From the NCBI RefSeq assembly GCF_963169125.1, contig NC_084800.1, positions 150,594,397-150,658,396 on the forward strand: a stretch of DNA of 64,000 nt, read 5' to 3'. The translations under genes were made by a program, and so were the position numbers. Under the pieces are notes generated by a model. The model saw nothing but the letters and a program-made list of their open reading frames with translations. It was not told the origin of the DNA and ran no database searches. How positions within the stretch are numbered: position 1 is the stretch's first letter; each line of letters starts with the position of its first letter. Positions 1-11,197 of the stretch are shown in pieces. This DNA comes from Humulus lupulus (lineage: Eukaryota; Streptophyta; Magnoliopsida; Rosales; Cannabaceae).

Positions 1-1847
1 CAGTAAATTAATCATACGATTCCCAGGCTTGGAGCCCTTAGGCCGCACCCTCTGTTTATCCCACTGACTCCAACTCATTTAGGTCAAGCTCAGTGATTAT
101 ATACTTAACCTCACCTACCAGTGGTCGAGCCGCGTCCTGTGTGCAAATATCAATTCCGGCACTCTTAAGGCCGTTTATTTCATGCTCACATGGCATAACA
201 CAATCATACAGCATTGTATACAAATATAGGGAACCCTTAGTCCCAACATAGCCACACAAACGGGTGCAGTTTTCTTACCTCTAATTCCGAGCGGAGAAAA
301 TGAACTGCATCTACGCACGATCCTTAGCCTCAAGCCTTGGCGATAAACCTAGTCACAAGGGCCATTGATATCTATCAACTTCCAATCAGAAATAATATAC
401 CTGGGGAACAAAACTAGCCTCCAGGACCTCAATTTCTACTAAACTGGGTAGTAGAAATTGTTTTGAGCTCCTAGGTTCGAACCCCCGAGCCCTAACAATT
501 CTTAAAACACTTCCAAGGCCAAAATTCCCAGGTGGGTCGTGACTTGGCTCAACAAGTCGTGACTTGCCCCAAGTCAGAGAGCCAACTCCCAAGCCAAAGG
601 GGAGGTGGGTTACGACTTGGCCAAGCAAGTCGCAGTGGGCTCCCAAGTCAGAGAGCACCCAGGCCAGAAGGGACACACGCACCGTGACTCCCCCCAAGCT
701 GGGTCTCAGCACACCATGCGAACCCAGAGAAAACCTGGGTTTTCTCCTCCATCTCCCAGCCAAGAACACTCAAACTTACCCATAATTTTTCCTCATAAAT
801 TTCCCCAATTCCACACCAATTTCAGCTACGAATTCAGACTAAATTACACATTTCAATTACCCAAAAACTCAGCAATTATACTTCAATTACCCTCTCAATT
901 TAACCAGAATTCAGCACTCCAAACTCAAGTCTAGTTCTACTCAAACCCCATACTAACTCATGTTTAACCCTTAAATTACTCCGTCCCAATTCTTACATAA
1001 ATTAAGCTATAATCTCAACAAATTAACAGACCAATAATTATCTCAATTATGGCTTGATTTCACACAAGTTTTTTCCTTTACTCCTAGCTTAAATCCTCTT
1101 CAATTCCTTCTATTTTCCTTTGAAAACTCCCTAGCCCAACCTAGCTTCAACTTCAATGAGGGAGAGTGAGAGAGAGAAAAAACGTGAGGGATGGGAGAGT
1201 GAGTGAGCTGAGACTTTTTCCCTTCTTTCTTTCCTTAGATTATTATATAATCTTCTGCTTTGTTCTAACAAAAAGGCTGAGTATACCCTTAGTCTTAGGA
1301 AATGAGCATTTTACCCTCCCAAAATAAAACTAACCTATAACTTAATCTAGGGGTTGAATAGTCATTTGTTCCCAATTCCCACTAATTCCTCAATTGTGCC
1401 TAATATTTACCACTTAAATCCCATCATCCAACTAATCACCAATTATTTACCCAATGTCTAATAATCTCCAATATATTTCCTAAAGTCCCAAAAATACCCC
1501 TAGACTCCCCTAAGTCGGGTATAAATCTCTGCCGTGACTATTTCGCCAAACCGCTCACTAGGATCGTCTCGAGCCATATGCTGCAAATATATCCACATAA
1601 TAATGTGGTCTCAACAATTTACCACAAATAATCACACTTATGCCCTCAACGGGCCAAAACTACAAGTATGCCTCTATAAGCGAAACAGGTCCCACATGCA
1701 TATTAATACTCGTAAACATGCATTTCACATATCCATATAATCATATAATCATGAATTTAATCATTTAAATCACACATAAACCAATTATGCCCTCCCGACA
1801 CGCTAATCAAGGCCCTTAAGCCTTATTAGTGATTTTGGGTCGTTACA
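1..1847 (-). mobile_element. Partial Tekay-type LTR, continues beyond window start
   Basis: This is a long terminal repeat read on the minus strand. Its first bases (TGTAACGACCC) lie at the right edge and the rest runs off the left end of the window. It shares blocks with the other Tekay-type LTRs here: the AAGGCTTAAGGGCCTTGATTAG start, the ATAATGTGG stretch, the GACGATCCTAGTGAGC stretch, a CT-rich leader and the AACGGGCCA stretch. No polypurine tract follows its start at 1848, so this is the outer edge of a 5' LTR or a solo LTR rather than a 3' LTR. Open frames inside it have no recognisable domain and are taken as chance. Confidence 0.75.
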
Positions 1848-2940
1848 CTAGGCGTATATTGGGAACACAGTTGGTGTTCGGGATTTACCGGGTAACGGGT
1901 AGTAATTTCGCAATTATTTGGTTATGTCGGGATTAAATGGGGATTTATAGGAATACTCGAGGATTTAGCGGGATGTCGCATATGACAAAATTGCCCTTGG
2001 TGGCACTTGAGGATTAAAATAGACTTAAGCATTATTTTTGACTTTTTGGCTAAGGGATAGGCTTAAGCACTTAGGCTACTGACACTCTAGAAGGGGTTAG
2101 AAGGAAACAAAAGGAAGACTCTCAACACTCTTTCTCTCTCAGTTCTCTCTCTCCCTTTCCTTGGAACTTAGGGATGATGCAACTTTGAGAGCTTTGGGCT
2201 AAAGAATTGAGGAGTTATACCTGCTGTGCTTGGGGGAAACAGTTCAAGGGAGGAGATATCACAGAGGTAAGGGCTAAATTTGATTTGATTTTACTGAATT
2301 ATGTTGGGAATTGAGAATCGCATGAGAGTTAAGCTTTAAGTTTGATTTTGAGTGTTGGTGAGGATTAGTGAATTGTTTTTAAATGGTTATGATGCCTAGG
2401 CTGCATGGATAGGGAATCTATGCTTAATTCTGGGTTTAATTGGTATTTGGGTGAGAATTAATGGTTTAGGTTCGAGGAAATAAGCAGAAAAAAAGGTGGT
2501 TTTTGGGTTTCGGAGGCCTGAGTCCCAGCCCTGTTTTTCAGGTGTCGCGGCCTGCGTGTTGGAAGAGGCTGGAGAAACCTCTGTTTCGCAGAGGCGTCGT
2601 GACCCTAAATGGAAAGAAAAGGGGAATTAAGGTTTTAAGCTCAGGAATTTGAATGTTAAGGCTTGGGAAGGATTCTAGTACCCGCTTTAGTGGAATTCAA
2701 GGTCCCAGAGGCTAGATTAATATTATAAAGTTATTTATTGGTTTAAGGCTTGATGGATGGTTATTATGAATGCGTTGTGACTAGGTTTTCAACGAGGCTC
2801 GGATTAGGGGACTGTGCGTGGGATCTCATTGGCTTACCAGCTCAAGACACAGGTAAGAAAACTGTTGTACCCTTAGAGCAGAGCATGACCCTATTGTTTG
2901 TGTTTCAGGGCGTGGTCCATAACTTTACTTAGCTAGTTAG
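1848..2940 (+). mobile_element. Internal fragment of a related LTR
   Basis: The stretch resembles the middle of the Tekay-type LTRs in this window. It has a CT-rich leader near 2130-2160, a GC-rich segment near 2520-2600 with TGTCGCGGCC, and a GGTAAGAAAACTG block near 2850 that recurs in other LTRs here (for example near 10335). Both LTR ends are missing. It abuts the minus-strand LTR on its left and a TAG microsatellite on its right. No coding function is visible. Confidence 0.5.
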
Positions 2941-2979
2941 ATAGTAGTAGTAGTAGTAGTAGTAGTAGTAGCAGTAGTT
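2941..2979. repeat. (TAG)n microsatellite
   Basis: About eleven TAG units in a row, with one CAG interruption near the right end. Confidence 0.95.
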
Positions 2980-4053
2980 GAACACTCGTAGCAATACTTA
3001 TACATTTTATAAGTTTAACCTATAGTTTAAGAATATTAATTATAACATAAGGTTTGATTAATATAGCTAATTATAAAGATGTCATTTATTATACTATAAG
3101 ATTTAAATAGAACTAATAAGGTCATGACACTTGTCGTGTGCATGTTTATTAAGGAATTAAGTATTTTTGATGAATAGTTTTAATAGAAGAAAGATCTAGA
3201 AGCTCTAGAACCTTCCAGCAACTTTAAAATCATATTATGACTCAGTCAAATCTGTTTATTCAATTCAAATTAAGCTGATAAAGTGAAATTACGTGTCTAA
3301 TATTTCAACGTATGCCGATATATTGCAGCTTATACGGGCGATATATCGCCACACGAGAGATACGAAAAACACGTCAACTTCGCATAAACGAAACCACGAG
3401 CACTCGGGACATAGGGCCAGGCGATATATCGCCTAGGATGGGCGATATATCGGCCCTAGGACCACATTTTCAAACATTGTAGAAACTGAGCTTGATTCAT
3501 CTCTTAATCTCTTGACTAGCCTCTGAACGTTTTTGACTGAGTCTTAAGCACATGTTGAACGAATATTCAAATATTTTCATTTAATATTCCATATTTTTAT
3601 TCAAGCTAAAAGGAGATAGTTTCACTCCTTGAACTCTATAAATAGGACCTAGTACCCAGCCATTTTTCTCATTCTTCAAGCTGTGTTCAGAGCCTTCAAG
3701 CTGCTAGGGTTACTATAGAGTGATAAACACTTGGGTTTGGGATAAAAGCTTTATCATCTTAAGCTTTATAAACACTTGGGAAGTAAGATATAGTGTGTTT
3801 TCAATATCAAGGTGTAGTTCAGTTCTAGTACATCCAAAGGTATTCGTATTCTTAAGTTCATTTATGTTTAATTCCTTAGTTTTCTTTACTCAAATCCTAA
3901 CTCATTGTTTTCGATTCTTGGTTAGGTATTTAAGTTCTTTGAACTTAAGGTTGCTTTTTGGTAAGCTTCTTCTTGGTGGTTTAGTTCTCTTCTTTATCAT
4001 CTCTTATCTTTAGAAATACTCACCATTCTTATTGTTGGTTTTAGGAGTGTTCC
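2980..4053 (+). mobile_element. AT-rich LTR-like fragment with GGCGATATATCGCC palindromes
   Basis: No gene is visible. The segment holds two perfect 14-bp palindromes GGCGATATATCGCC (3337-3350, 3420-3433), a 12-base partial copy (3441-3452) and a diverged copy near 3314. A TATAAATA box follows at 3637-3644, then a leader-like CT- and TTC-rich stretch. Palindromes upstream of a TATA box and leader resemble a retrotransposon LTR promoter, perhaps Copia type, but neither terminus nor any adjoining gag or pol is present. The short open frame at 3720-4013 has no domain and is not called. Confidence 0.35.
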
Positions 4054-5248
4054 TGTAACGACCCAAATTCACTAATAGGGCTTAAGGGCCTTGATTAGTG
4101 TGCCAGGAGGGCATTACTGGAATAACTGTGATTTAATGAGTTATTATATGTTTAATGAAGCTTATATGATAATTGATTATATTATGTGGTAATATGATAT
4201 GTGATATATGCGAGAACCACATTATGATGTGGATAAATCTGCAGCCGGCGACTCAAGGCGATCCTAGGGCTAGATAGCAGGAAAAGTCACAACGGGGCAT
4301 TATAATTGACTTTGGACAAGTCAGGGGTATTTTAGGTATCGGGTAGTGGTTTAGACTATCTGGTGATGAAAATAAATAATTGGAGATATATTTGAGGTTA
4401 GGATGTCTAGGCGGGATTATTGGGGGATTTTACCGTTTTGGCCTCGGGGACGCTTCCGGCACCCCGAGCTTTGGGATTAGTCTAATAATCTAAGGGTATA
4501 CTTGGAAGACTTAGGAAAATACTAGATAGAAAATTATAAACCGACCCTAACTCTCTTTCTCTCTCTCTTTTCTCTTGGCTAAGGAAGAACTTCTGAATTT
4601 GAGAGGAAATAGCTGGAATTGAGCTGTGTTTTTGGGAATTGAAGGGAATAAATAGGAGGATCAACTCAGGAACTGATCAAGGTCTGAGCTAGTGCTAAGG
4701 TAAGTATTGAATTTTCGTTTCTAAGGTTAGGAATTCAAAGAAGATGGCTGAATTTTAAATATCTGTGGTTTTTGGAATTTAAGGTGGGATTGAGGCTTGA
4801 AACTTTGAAGATAGGTCAGGGGACTCTTGGAGAATCGATTCTACAGCTGAGGTAAGGTTTAATTTAAAGTTTGATGGTTGAATTTGAGAGTTTTCATGGC
4901 TGGTTTTGAGTTCTGTGGGTTTGAAATTTCAGAAATTAGAATTGGGATTTTAGTGAGTCTTAGGCTGGATTTCTGGTTGGATTACGTTGTTTTAATCATT
5001 CTAATGTTGTTAATTTTAATTGGTTTTGAGTTAGGGGCTTTGGGGTGGCTTAAGGTGAGGTTTAGGGATTGAAAATGGTGGTTTTTTCTGGGTTCGAAGG
5101 GTCGAGTTGCGGCATGGTTCTTGGTGAGCCGCGGCCCTTCGAAATGGTTGCATGCTGAAGAAGAAGGGCGGGCCGCGGCATGGCCCAAGCAATGCCGCGG
5201 CCCTTACCTGTTTTTGAGCCTTTGGGGGTTCTGTTTGGGGGCCATGCC
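4054..5248 (+). mobile_element. 5' part of a Tekay-type LTR, interrupted
   Basis: It begins TGTAACGACCC and matches the minus-strand LTR ending at 1847 over its first bases. It then shares the ATGTGG and GCGATCCTAG blocks and a CT-rich leader (4548-4570). There is no polypurine tract before it. It stops abruptly at 5249 where a minus-strand LTR terminus begins, which suggests the neighbouring element inserted into it. The GC-rich segment near 5100-5210 contains repeated GCCGCGGC motifs. Confidence 0.7.
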
Positions 5249-7600
5249 TGTAACGCCCTGGCTACCCCAGAACAGTTATGGAGAACGGTGAACTGGAAAT
5301 TTGACCCGTTACCCGAGTCCTTTGGCTAAAACATGATCTAAGTGTCGTTAACAGGTTAAGGTGTAAAACCAGTCAAAAGGAAAGGGCACTTTTCATCAAC
5401 TAAATAAACTGCTCATGAGCCTTTTCAAAATGTTTACAGGTAGTTCATGTTACAAAAGAGTTGCTACAGTTCCAAATATACAGTCCCCGCCGGCCTAAGC
5501 GGCAAAAATAGGGTAAACCCCTAGTACCTCTGAGAACTCCTTGATCGTGGCAGTCAAGCGGCCCTGTATGTACATCACACCGCCCAAGCTCTCCACTCAA
5601 GGCTGGCCAAGCTTTTCCTTTCCTTTACCTGCACCACATAGCACCCATGAGCCAAGGCCCAGCAAGAAAACATAGTAAAACATGATATAATATCAACAAC
5701 GATCATAATAACCATTCAGGACTATCAGTCCAACAACTAGGTGACAACAGCCAAAAGTCACAATAATGAGCATCGCTCCCTCTAGCCATGTGACGATGGG
5801 GTCACCAGGGCTTAACTGAGAAATGAATCTTTCATAAGTTGTTTAGGCCAGGTGTATGGTGATTGGTCACCAACATAACCTTCCACACGACTCTGGAGTC
5901 GAAACTATGGACAACGTCCCTTAGCCATGTGACAAAAAGTCACCGGGGTCATATACCTTGGCTATAATCATCTGGTTGTAAGCCAGGCAAGCGCTTGTAA
6001 GTTTCTCGACCCTAGGGTCGGTCAGGCATTAATGCTATAGAGCCATTCAATGCATGATTCTCGACTTTAGAGTCGGTCCCTGACTAGTCAGTGTCTCAAG
6101 CAGGTAATCAGCGTTCACTAGCACTTAATATGCAATCCATGTCCACATATATCAACCAGCATGCCTCAAATATCAAATCATACATGCCATATACCTGTAC
6201 AGGGTGCAACTATATTCATACACTGTTTTCTTACCTCTGGTTCGAGTGAGAATAATTATACGAACGACCCCTGAGAACGATCAACCTTTAAATTCCTCGA
6301 CGGTCACCTGGTCATAACCAGAATATAGGATTCATCAATAAAAATGATAACCGGGGTTTCCCAAACCAAATCCCAGCCCCCGAGACCTCAAAAACTACCC
6401 AACCGGGTACTAGGTCCAACCCCGAGGCCTATGGTTTGAATCCCTAAACTAAAACCCATTTTCTAGCAAATTTGGCCTCTTGGGCCGCGACCCCAAAAAT
6501 TCGTGCCGCGGCACGCCCTTAAGCCTCATCTGCCAGACGCACCTGGGCCGCGGCACACAAAAGCCGTGCCGCGGCACCCAGCCCAGAAAAGCAAGAATGC
6601 CCAACACGAACCAGTTTTCAACCCTGCGTTTTCCCTCTCAAACCAGACCCTCAAACCATCTTAAAACCTTCTCCAAACATGTAATTGAACCCCCAAACCT
6701 TACCTATAACACCTCCTCACCAAAACCCAATCATCTAACACCAAAAACTCCCTTTAATCCTCACTCCCCACATCAAAATCCATGAGTTAAAATCCAGAAC
6801 GAAAACAGAGTACTAACTGAAATTAATGGCCAAAACTCACCTTGAGACTAGCTTAAACCTCCCACACAGGCTAACACAAGTGCTCCAACCCAACCTTGAG
6901 TTCCTCTAGCTTGAATTATCACCAAGAACACAAAACTCTCAAAGAAGCAATGAAGAAGATGAAGCTATGGGAAGGTACAGGAAGAGAAGAATCTAACCCC
7001 TGTTTTTCTCAGTTTTATTCCACAGCCTTCAGCCACTAAACCTTATATATATCCTCCTTAAAAAGACCAAAATGCCCCTCATGTCATCTTAAGTCTCCAA
7101 AGCCACCCCAAGGGGAAAAATTGGTACATTATGCTAAACCCGTTAATTATAATTAACGCTTCCCAATTCCCGCTAATCTCAATATCCTCAAACACCAATA
7201 TTTCATAACCCGTTACCCTAAAATCCCCGGTAACGCTATAACCTTTAATGTCACCCCGAGACTCACCCCGAGCCCCGAGCTCAAACCTGTTATGACCAAA
7301 CCGATAAATCTCGTTTAAAGATCGTCTCATGTCGAAATACTCGAACCAATCCACATTATAATGTGGTCTCACAATATATCATTATCGCACATACAAATAT
7401 ACAAATATACCCTCAACGGGCCAAATTACCATAATACCCCTGTAAACAAATGTGGACTCACATGCATGCATTTAACATTATATTATAATGTAATTCTCTT
7501 AAACATGCATAAACACATTTAAATGGCATAATTAAACAGTTATGGCCCTCCCGGCCTACTAAACCAGCCATTAACCATAATAGGGAATCCGGGGCATTAC
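5249..7600 (-). mobile_element. 3' LTR of Tek-2 (Tekay-type)
   Basis: This 2352-bp LTR has recognisable boundaries: it starts on the minus strand at the right edge (TGTAATGCCCC) and ends at the left edge with GGGCGTTACA. The right edge directly abuts a polypurine tract and coding sequence, so it is the 3' LTR of the minus-strand element to its right. The GC-rich segment near 6480-6590 has repeated CCGCGGCAC motifs. The 101-codon proline-rich frame there is not considered a gene. Confidence 0.85.
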
Positions 7601-7613
7601 AACTATCCCCTCC
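7601..7613 (-). other. Polypurine tract of Tek-2
   Basis: Read on the minus strand it is AGGAGGGGATAGT immediately before the LTR. This purine run primes plus-strand DNA synthesis in LTR retrotransposons. The same tract precedes the Tek-1 3' LTR. Confidence 0.8.
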
Positions 7614-7637
7614 TTATAGAAATTTCGTCCTCGAAAT

Positions 7638-8940
7638 TTACCTGAACAGCTCGGGAAACTGACTCCGCATATCAGACTCCAGCTCCCAGGTCGCCTCCTC
7701 GACCTTGCTGTTCCTCCACAACACCTTAACCAAAGGTATCGTCTTATTCCTGAGGACTTTATCCTTCTGATCAAGTATCTGGACAGGCTGTTCCTCAAAG
7801 GAGAGATCTGGCTCAAGCTCCAGATCCTCATAACTCAAAACGTGGCTTTCATCCGATACATACCTACGAAGAGCGGACACATGAAATACATTATGCACGG
7901 CTGACAACGCCGGAGGCAAAGCTAGCCTGTAAGCCACTTGACCAATCCTCTCCAGGATCTCAAATGGACCTACAAACCTGGGACTCAGCTTGCCTTTCTT
8001 CCCAAACCTTCTCACCCCTTTCCATGGCGAGACTCTAAGGATGACATAGTCTCCTACCTGGAACTCCACGTTCCTGCGTTTGGGATCTGCATAGCTCTTC
8101 TGTCTACTCTGAGAAGTAAGCATCCAAGCTCTAATCTTATCAATAGCCTCACTGGTCCTCTAAACCGCCTCAGGACCTAAGTATCTCCTTTCACCTGTCC
8201 CATCCCAATGAATGGGAGATCTACACTTCCTACCATACAACATCTCATAAGGTGCAACACCAATGGTAGACTGATAACTGTTATTATAGGAGAACTCTAT
8301 CAAAGGCAGATACTTACTCCACGAACCACCAAAGTCCAGCACACATGCCCTCATCATGTCTTCTAATATCTGGATCGTCCTCTCAGATTGCCCATCTGTC
8401 TGAGGATGATAAGCTGTACTGAACTTCAGTCGTGTACCCATGGCTGTCTGTAAACTCTTCCAGAACTTGGAAGTGAATGTAGGGTCCCGATCTAACACGA
8501 TCGACCTAGGAGCACCATGGAGACGCACGATCTCTCTCACATAGAGATCTGCATACTGGTCAACAGTATAAGTAGTCCTCACTGGTAGAAAGTGAGCTGA
8601 CTTGGTATAGCGATCCACTATCATCCAAATGGAATCGTGCTGACCAACTGTCCTGGGCAAGCCCACCACAAAGTCCATTGTGATGTCTTCCCACTTCCAC
8701 TCTGGGATATCCAGAGGCTGCAGTAACCCTGCCGGCCTCTGATGCTCAGCCTTGACCTGCTGACATGTCAAGCACTTCGCCACATATTCCACTACATCTC
8801 TCTTCATCCCTGGCCACCAGTACAATGATCTCACATCCTGGTACATCTTCGTGGTGCCCGGAAGCAAAGAGTAAGGTGTAGTATGAGATTCATCCAGAAT
8901 CTCCCGCCTCAACGCAGTGTCTAACGGAACACATATCCGA
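7638..8940 (-). pseudogene. Tek-2 integrase plus chromodomain, truncated
   Basis: This is the C-terminal end of a Ty3/gypsy chromovirus polyprotein. From 8912 leftwards it shows the zinc-binding part (a CLTC pair), then the integrase catalytic core with D in MDFVVGLP, D in LDRDP and E in DGQSERTIQ, and a Tekay-like tail. A second block (8123-7638) continues with the SH3-like region and a chromodomain around EEQPVQILDQKDKVLRNK ending near WRNSKVEEATWELE. A single TAG at about 8160-8162, where related copies have glutamine, splits the two. Everything upstream (gag, protease, RT, RNase H) is missing: coding sequence stops at about 8940 against an unrelated LTR fragment. The chromodomain is thought to guide insertion by binding modified histones. 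Apart from the stop, this segment is well preserved. Confidence 0.85.
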
Positions 8941-11176
8941 ATTTATTAAATTAACGTGTGATTATATGATAAACATGTTTATATGGCTATGCAAATGTAA
9001 ATGTGCTTATATGTTATATCTGTGAGAACCACATTATTATGTGGGTAAGTCTGCAGCATGCAACTCGAGGCGATCCTAGTGAGCTAGTTAGCAGGAAGTC
9101 ACAACGGGACTTAATGTTTGACTTGGGGCAAGTCAAGGGGTAATTCAGATATTGGATGATTATTTGGGTTATCAGGTTATGGAAATAAATCTATGGAGAT
9201 ATATTTGAGGTTAGGAAGCCTAGGCGAGAATATTGGGGAATTTACTATTTTGCCCTCGGGGACGTTTTCGGTACCCCGAGCCCCAGGATTAACTTAATTA
9301 ATCAAGGTTAGACTAAGTAAAATAGAAACCAGTACAACAAAAAACCCAAACCGACCCTTTAACGTTCTCTTCTCCTCTCTTCTCTTTTCTCTCTCAAGAA
9401 GGCTATAGAAACCTAAGGAGAATCAGCTGGAACTCTGTGTTTTGAGCTGAGTTTGTGAGGGATTAGCCTAGTTCTAACTAAGGAACACTCAACCAGGATC
9501 AAGGTAAGAATTGAATCCCATTCTTGAGCATTAGAATTCTGAGTTTTCGCTGAGTATTAAAAGTGTTTATGATTTTGATGTTAAGGATTGAATTAAAGTT
9601 GAGAAGCTTGGGTTTTAGCTCAGGAATATGTTAAGGAAGTGGTTCATCAAAGAAGGTAAGCTTCAATTTGTAATTTAGAGTTTAAATTCTAAGTTTTCAT
9701 GACTGGTTTTAGAGTTCTTGAGCTACTGTATTTCAGAAATCAAAATGGGATTTTAGTGAGTTATTAAGCTAGGTTTCTGTTGGATTGAGTTGCTAAAACC
9801 ATGTTGGGAGTCTTATGATCAATGGATTTTGGAATTAGGGTGCTTTGGGAATATTTTTGGCAAGGTTAGGAGGCTAGAAATGGTGGTTTTTTTGGGCACG
9901 AAGGGTTGGGCCGCAGCTCTGTTCTAGAGTGTCGCGGCCCTGCGAAGCAAAGAAGAGCCAAGGAGGCTCTGCAGTGGGGAAGCGTCGCGGCGCCACAGGG
10001 CAGGGCCACGGTGCGTGTCTGTCTTCAGAGAGGCTTAGCCTCTGTTTCAGGGGCGGGCCATGGCTAGGTTTCAGGGGCCGCAGCCCTTTAGGGCATTTTT
10101 TATCTTTTGGAGGTTTTAAGAGCGGGAACCTAACCTAGGGTGCTCGGGATCAATTCCACCACCGTGATTGGTGGAATTCGATTTCCCGAATGCAAGAACT
10201 CCATCCGGAAATATTAACGCGATTATTAATGGTACTCCCTATCTTGGTTATGACTAGGTATTAAGCTAGGGCTCGGGAAGCGGATCGTGCTCGAGAGGTG
10301 TCGCTCGTAATCAGTAAACTTGGGAATTAAAGGTAAGAAAACTGAACCCAGTTGTGGAATTATAATGGGACTAAGGGTTCCCTATTTTGTATGTTTTGTA
10401 AAGGATGGTATTATGCCATGTAAACAGTAAACCAATGGCCTAAGAGTGTCGAAGTTTACACTAGAGCATAGGGCGCGGCTCGGCCATTGGTAGCTGAGGA
10501 CAGCTTGTTATGCACTGAGCTCGGTTTAAGCGGGTGTGGGGTAAACAGAGGGTGCAACCTTAAGTGTCGACCCTGACTATTATATGATTTGTTTGCTATT
10601 ATTGTTTGGTGGATTGTTATGCTGAATAGTTGGGTGATGATTAGCTGACTCCTTGGTTGAATCTCCATGCTTTGTGAATATTGTGGTATGTTAAGTGTAT
10701 GAACGTGCTTAAAAGGTTATGCAAATATTATTATTGCTTGTTATGTAATATGATATGTTTTCTTGCTGGGCCTTGGCGCACGGGTGCTACGTGGTGCAGG
10801 TAAAGGCAAGGGCAAGCTTGATCAGCCCTGATTTGGAGAGCTCTGAGAGCATAATGTATATGAACAGCTGCTCAGCCACCACGGTTGGGAGTGAGACAGG
10901 AACAGGAGAACCAGAAATGTCTATTTTGCCTTAGAGTGGCTAACGATTGTTTAAACTATGGAAATTTTGTAAACTGACTTTTGAACGCTGTTCCTTTTTG
11001 GGATCCCATGTGTAAAATGTTTAATTTTATGAAATGTACCTTTTTGAGACCAAACCCTTTTAACCCTAGCACATTAATGGTTTCAATGACACATTTTTAA
11101 CTAAATGACTTGATTAGCAAGTCCTGCACCTTTATAAGTACACAGTGTAGCGGTCTTGGCTATCCAGGGCGTTACA
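8941..11176 (+). mobile_element. 5'-truncated Tekay-type LTR
   Basis: It lacks roughly the first 80 bases of the LTR but keeps the ATGTGG block, a GCGATCCTAGTGAGC stretch, a CT-rich leader (9365-9400), a GC-rich segment (9900-10090), the GGTAAGAAAACTG block (10335) and the end GGGCGTTACA. No tRNA primer site follows it, so it is a 3' LTR or solo-LTR remnant. It overlaps in content with the LTR at 4054-5248, so the two are separate copies. The small open frames inside show no domain. Confidence 0.75.
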
Positions 11177-11197
11177 AACCTACTCATGCATGCATAC
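11177..11197. other. Short junction between two LTRs
   Basis: Twenty-one bases containing ACTCATGCATGCATAC separate two LTR ends facing each other. Similar words occur inside the LTRs nearby (near 11670 and 36130), so this may be a sliver of a third LTR copy. Confidence 0.4.

Noticed and set aside
386..934. Overlapping frames of 127, 73 and 109 codons
   Set aside because: They lie in the GC-rich part of a Tekay-type LTR; equivalent LTR copies do not keep the frames open.
6480..6785. 101-codon proline- and threonine-rich frame
   Set aside because: It sits within the 3' LTR of Tek-2 with no conserved counterpart in other LTRs.
8941..11176. Right half of the LTR at 4054-5248, split by Tek-2
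   Set aside because: The two pieces overlap in content by about 1 kb, so they cannot be halves of one LTR.
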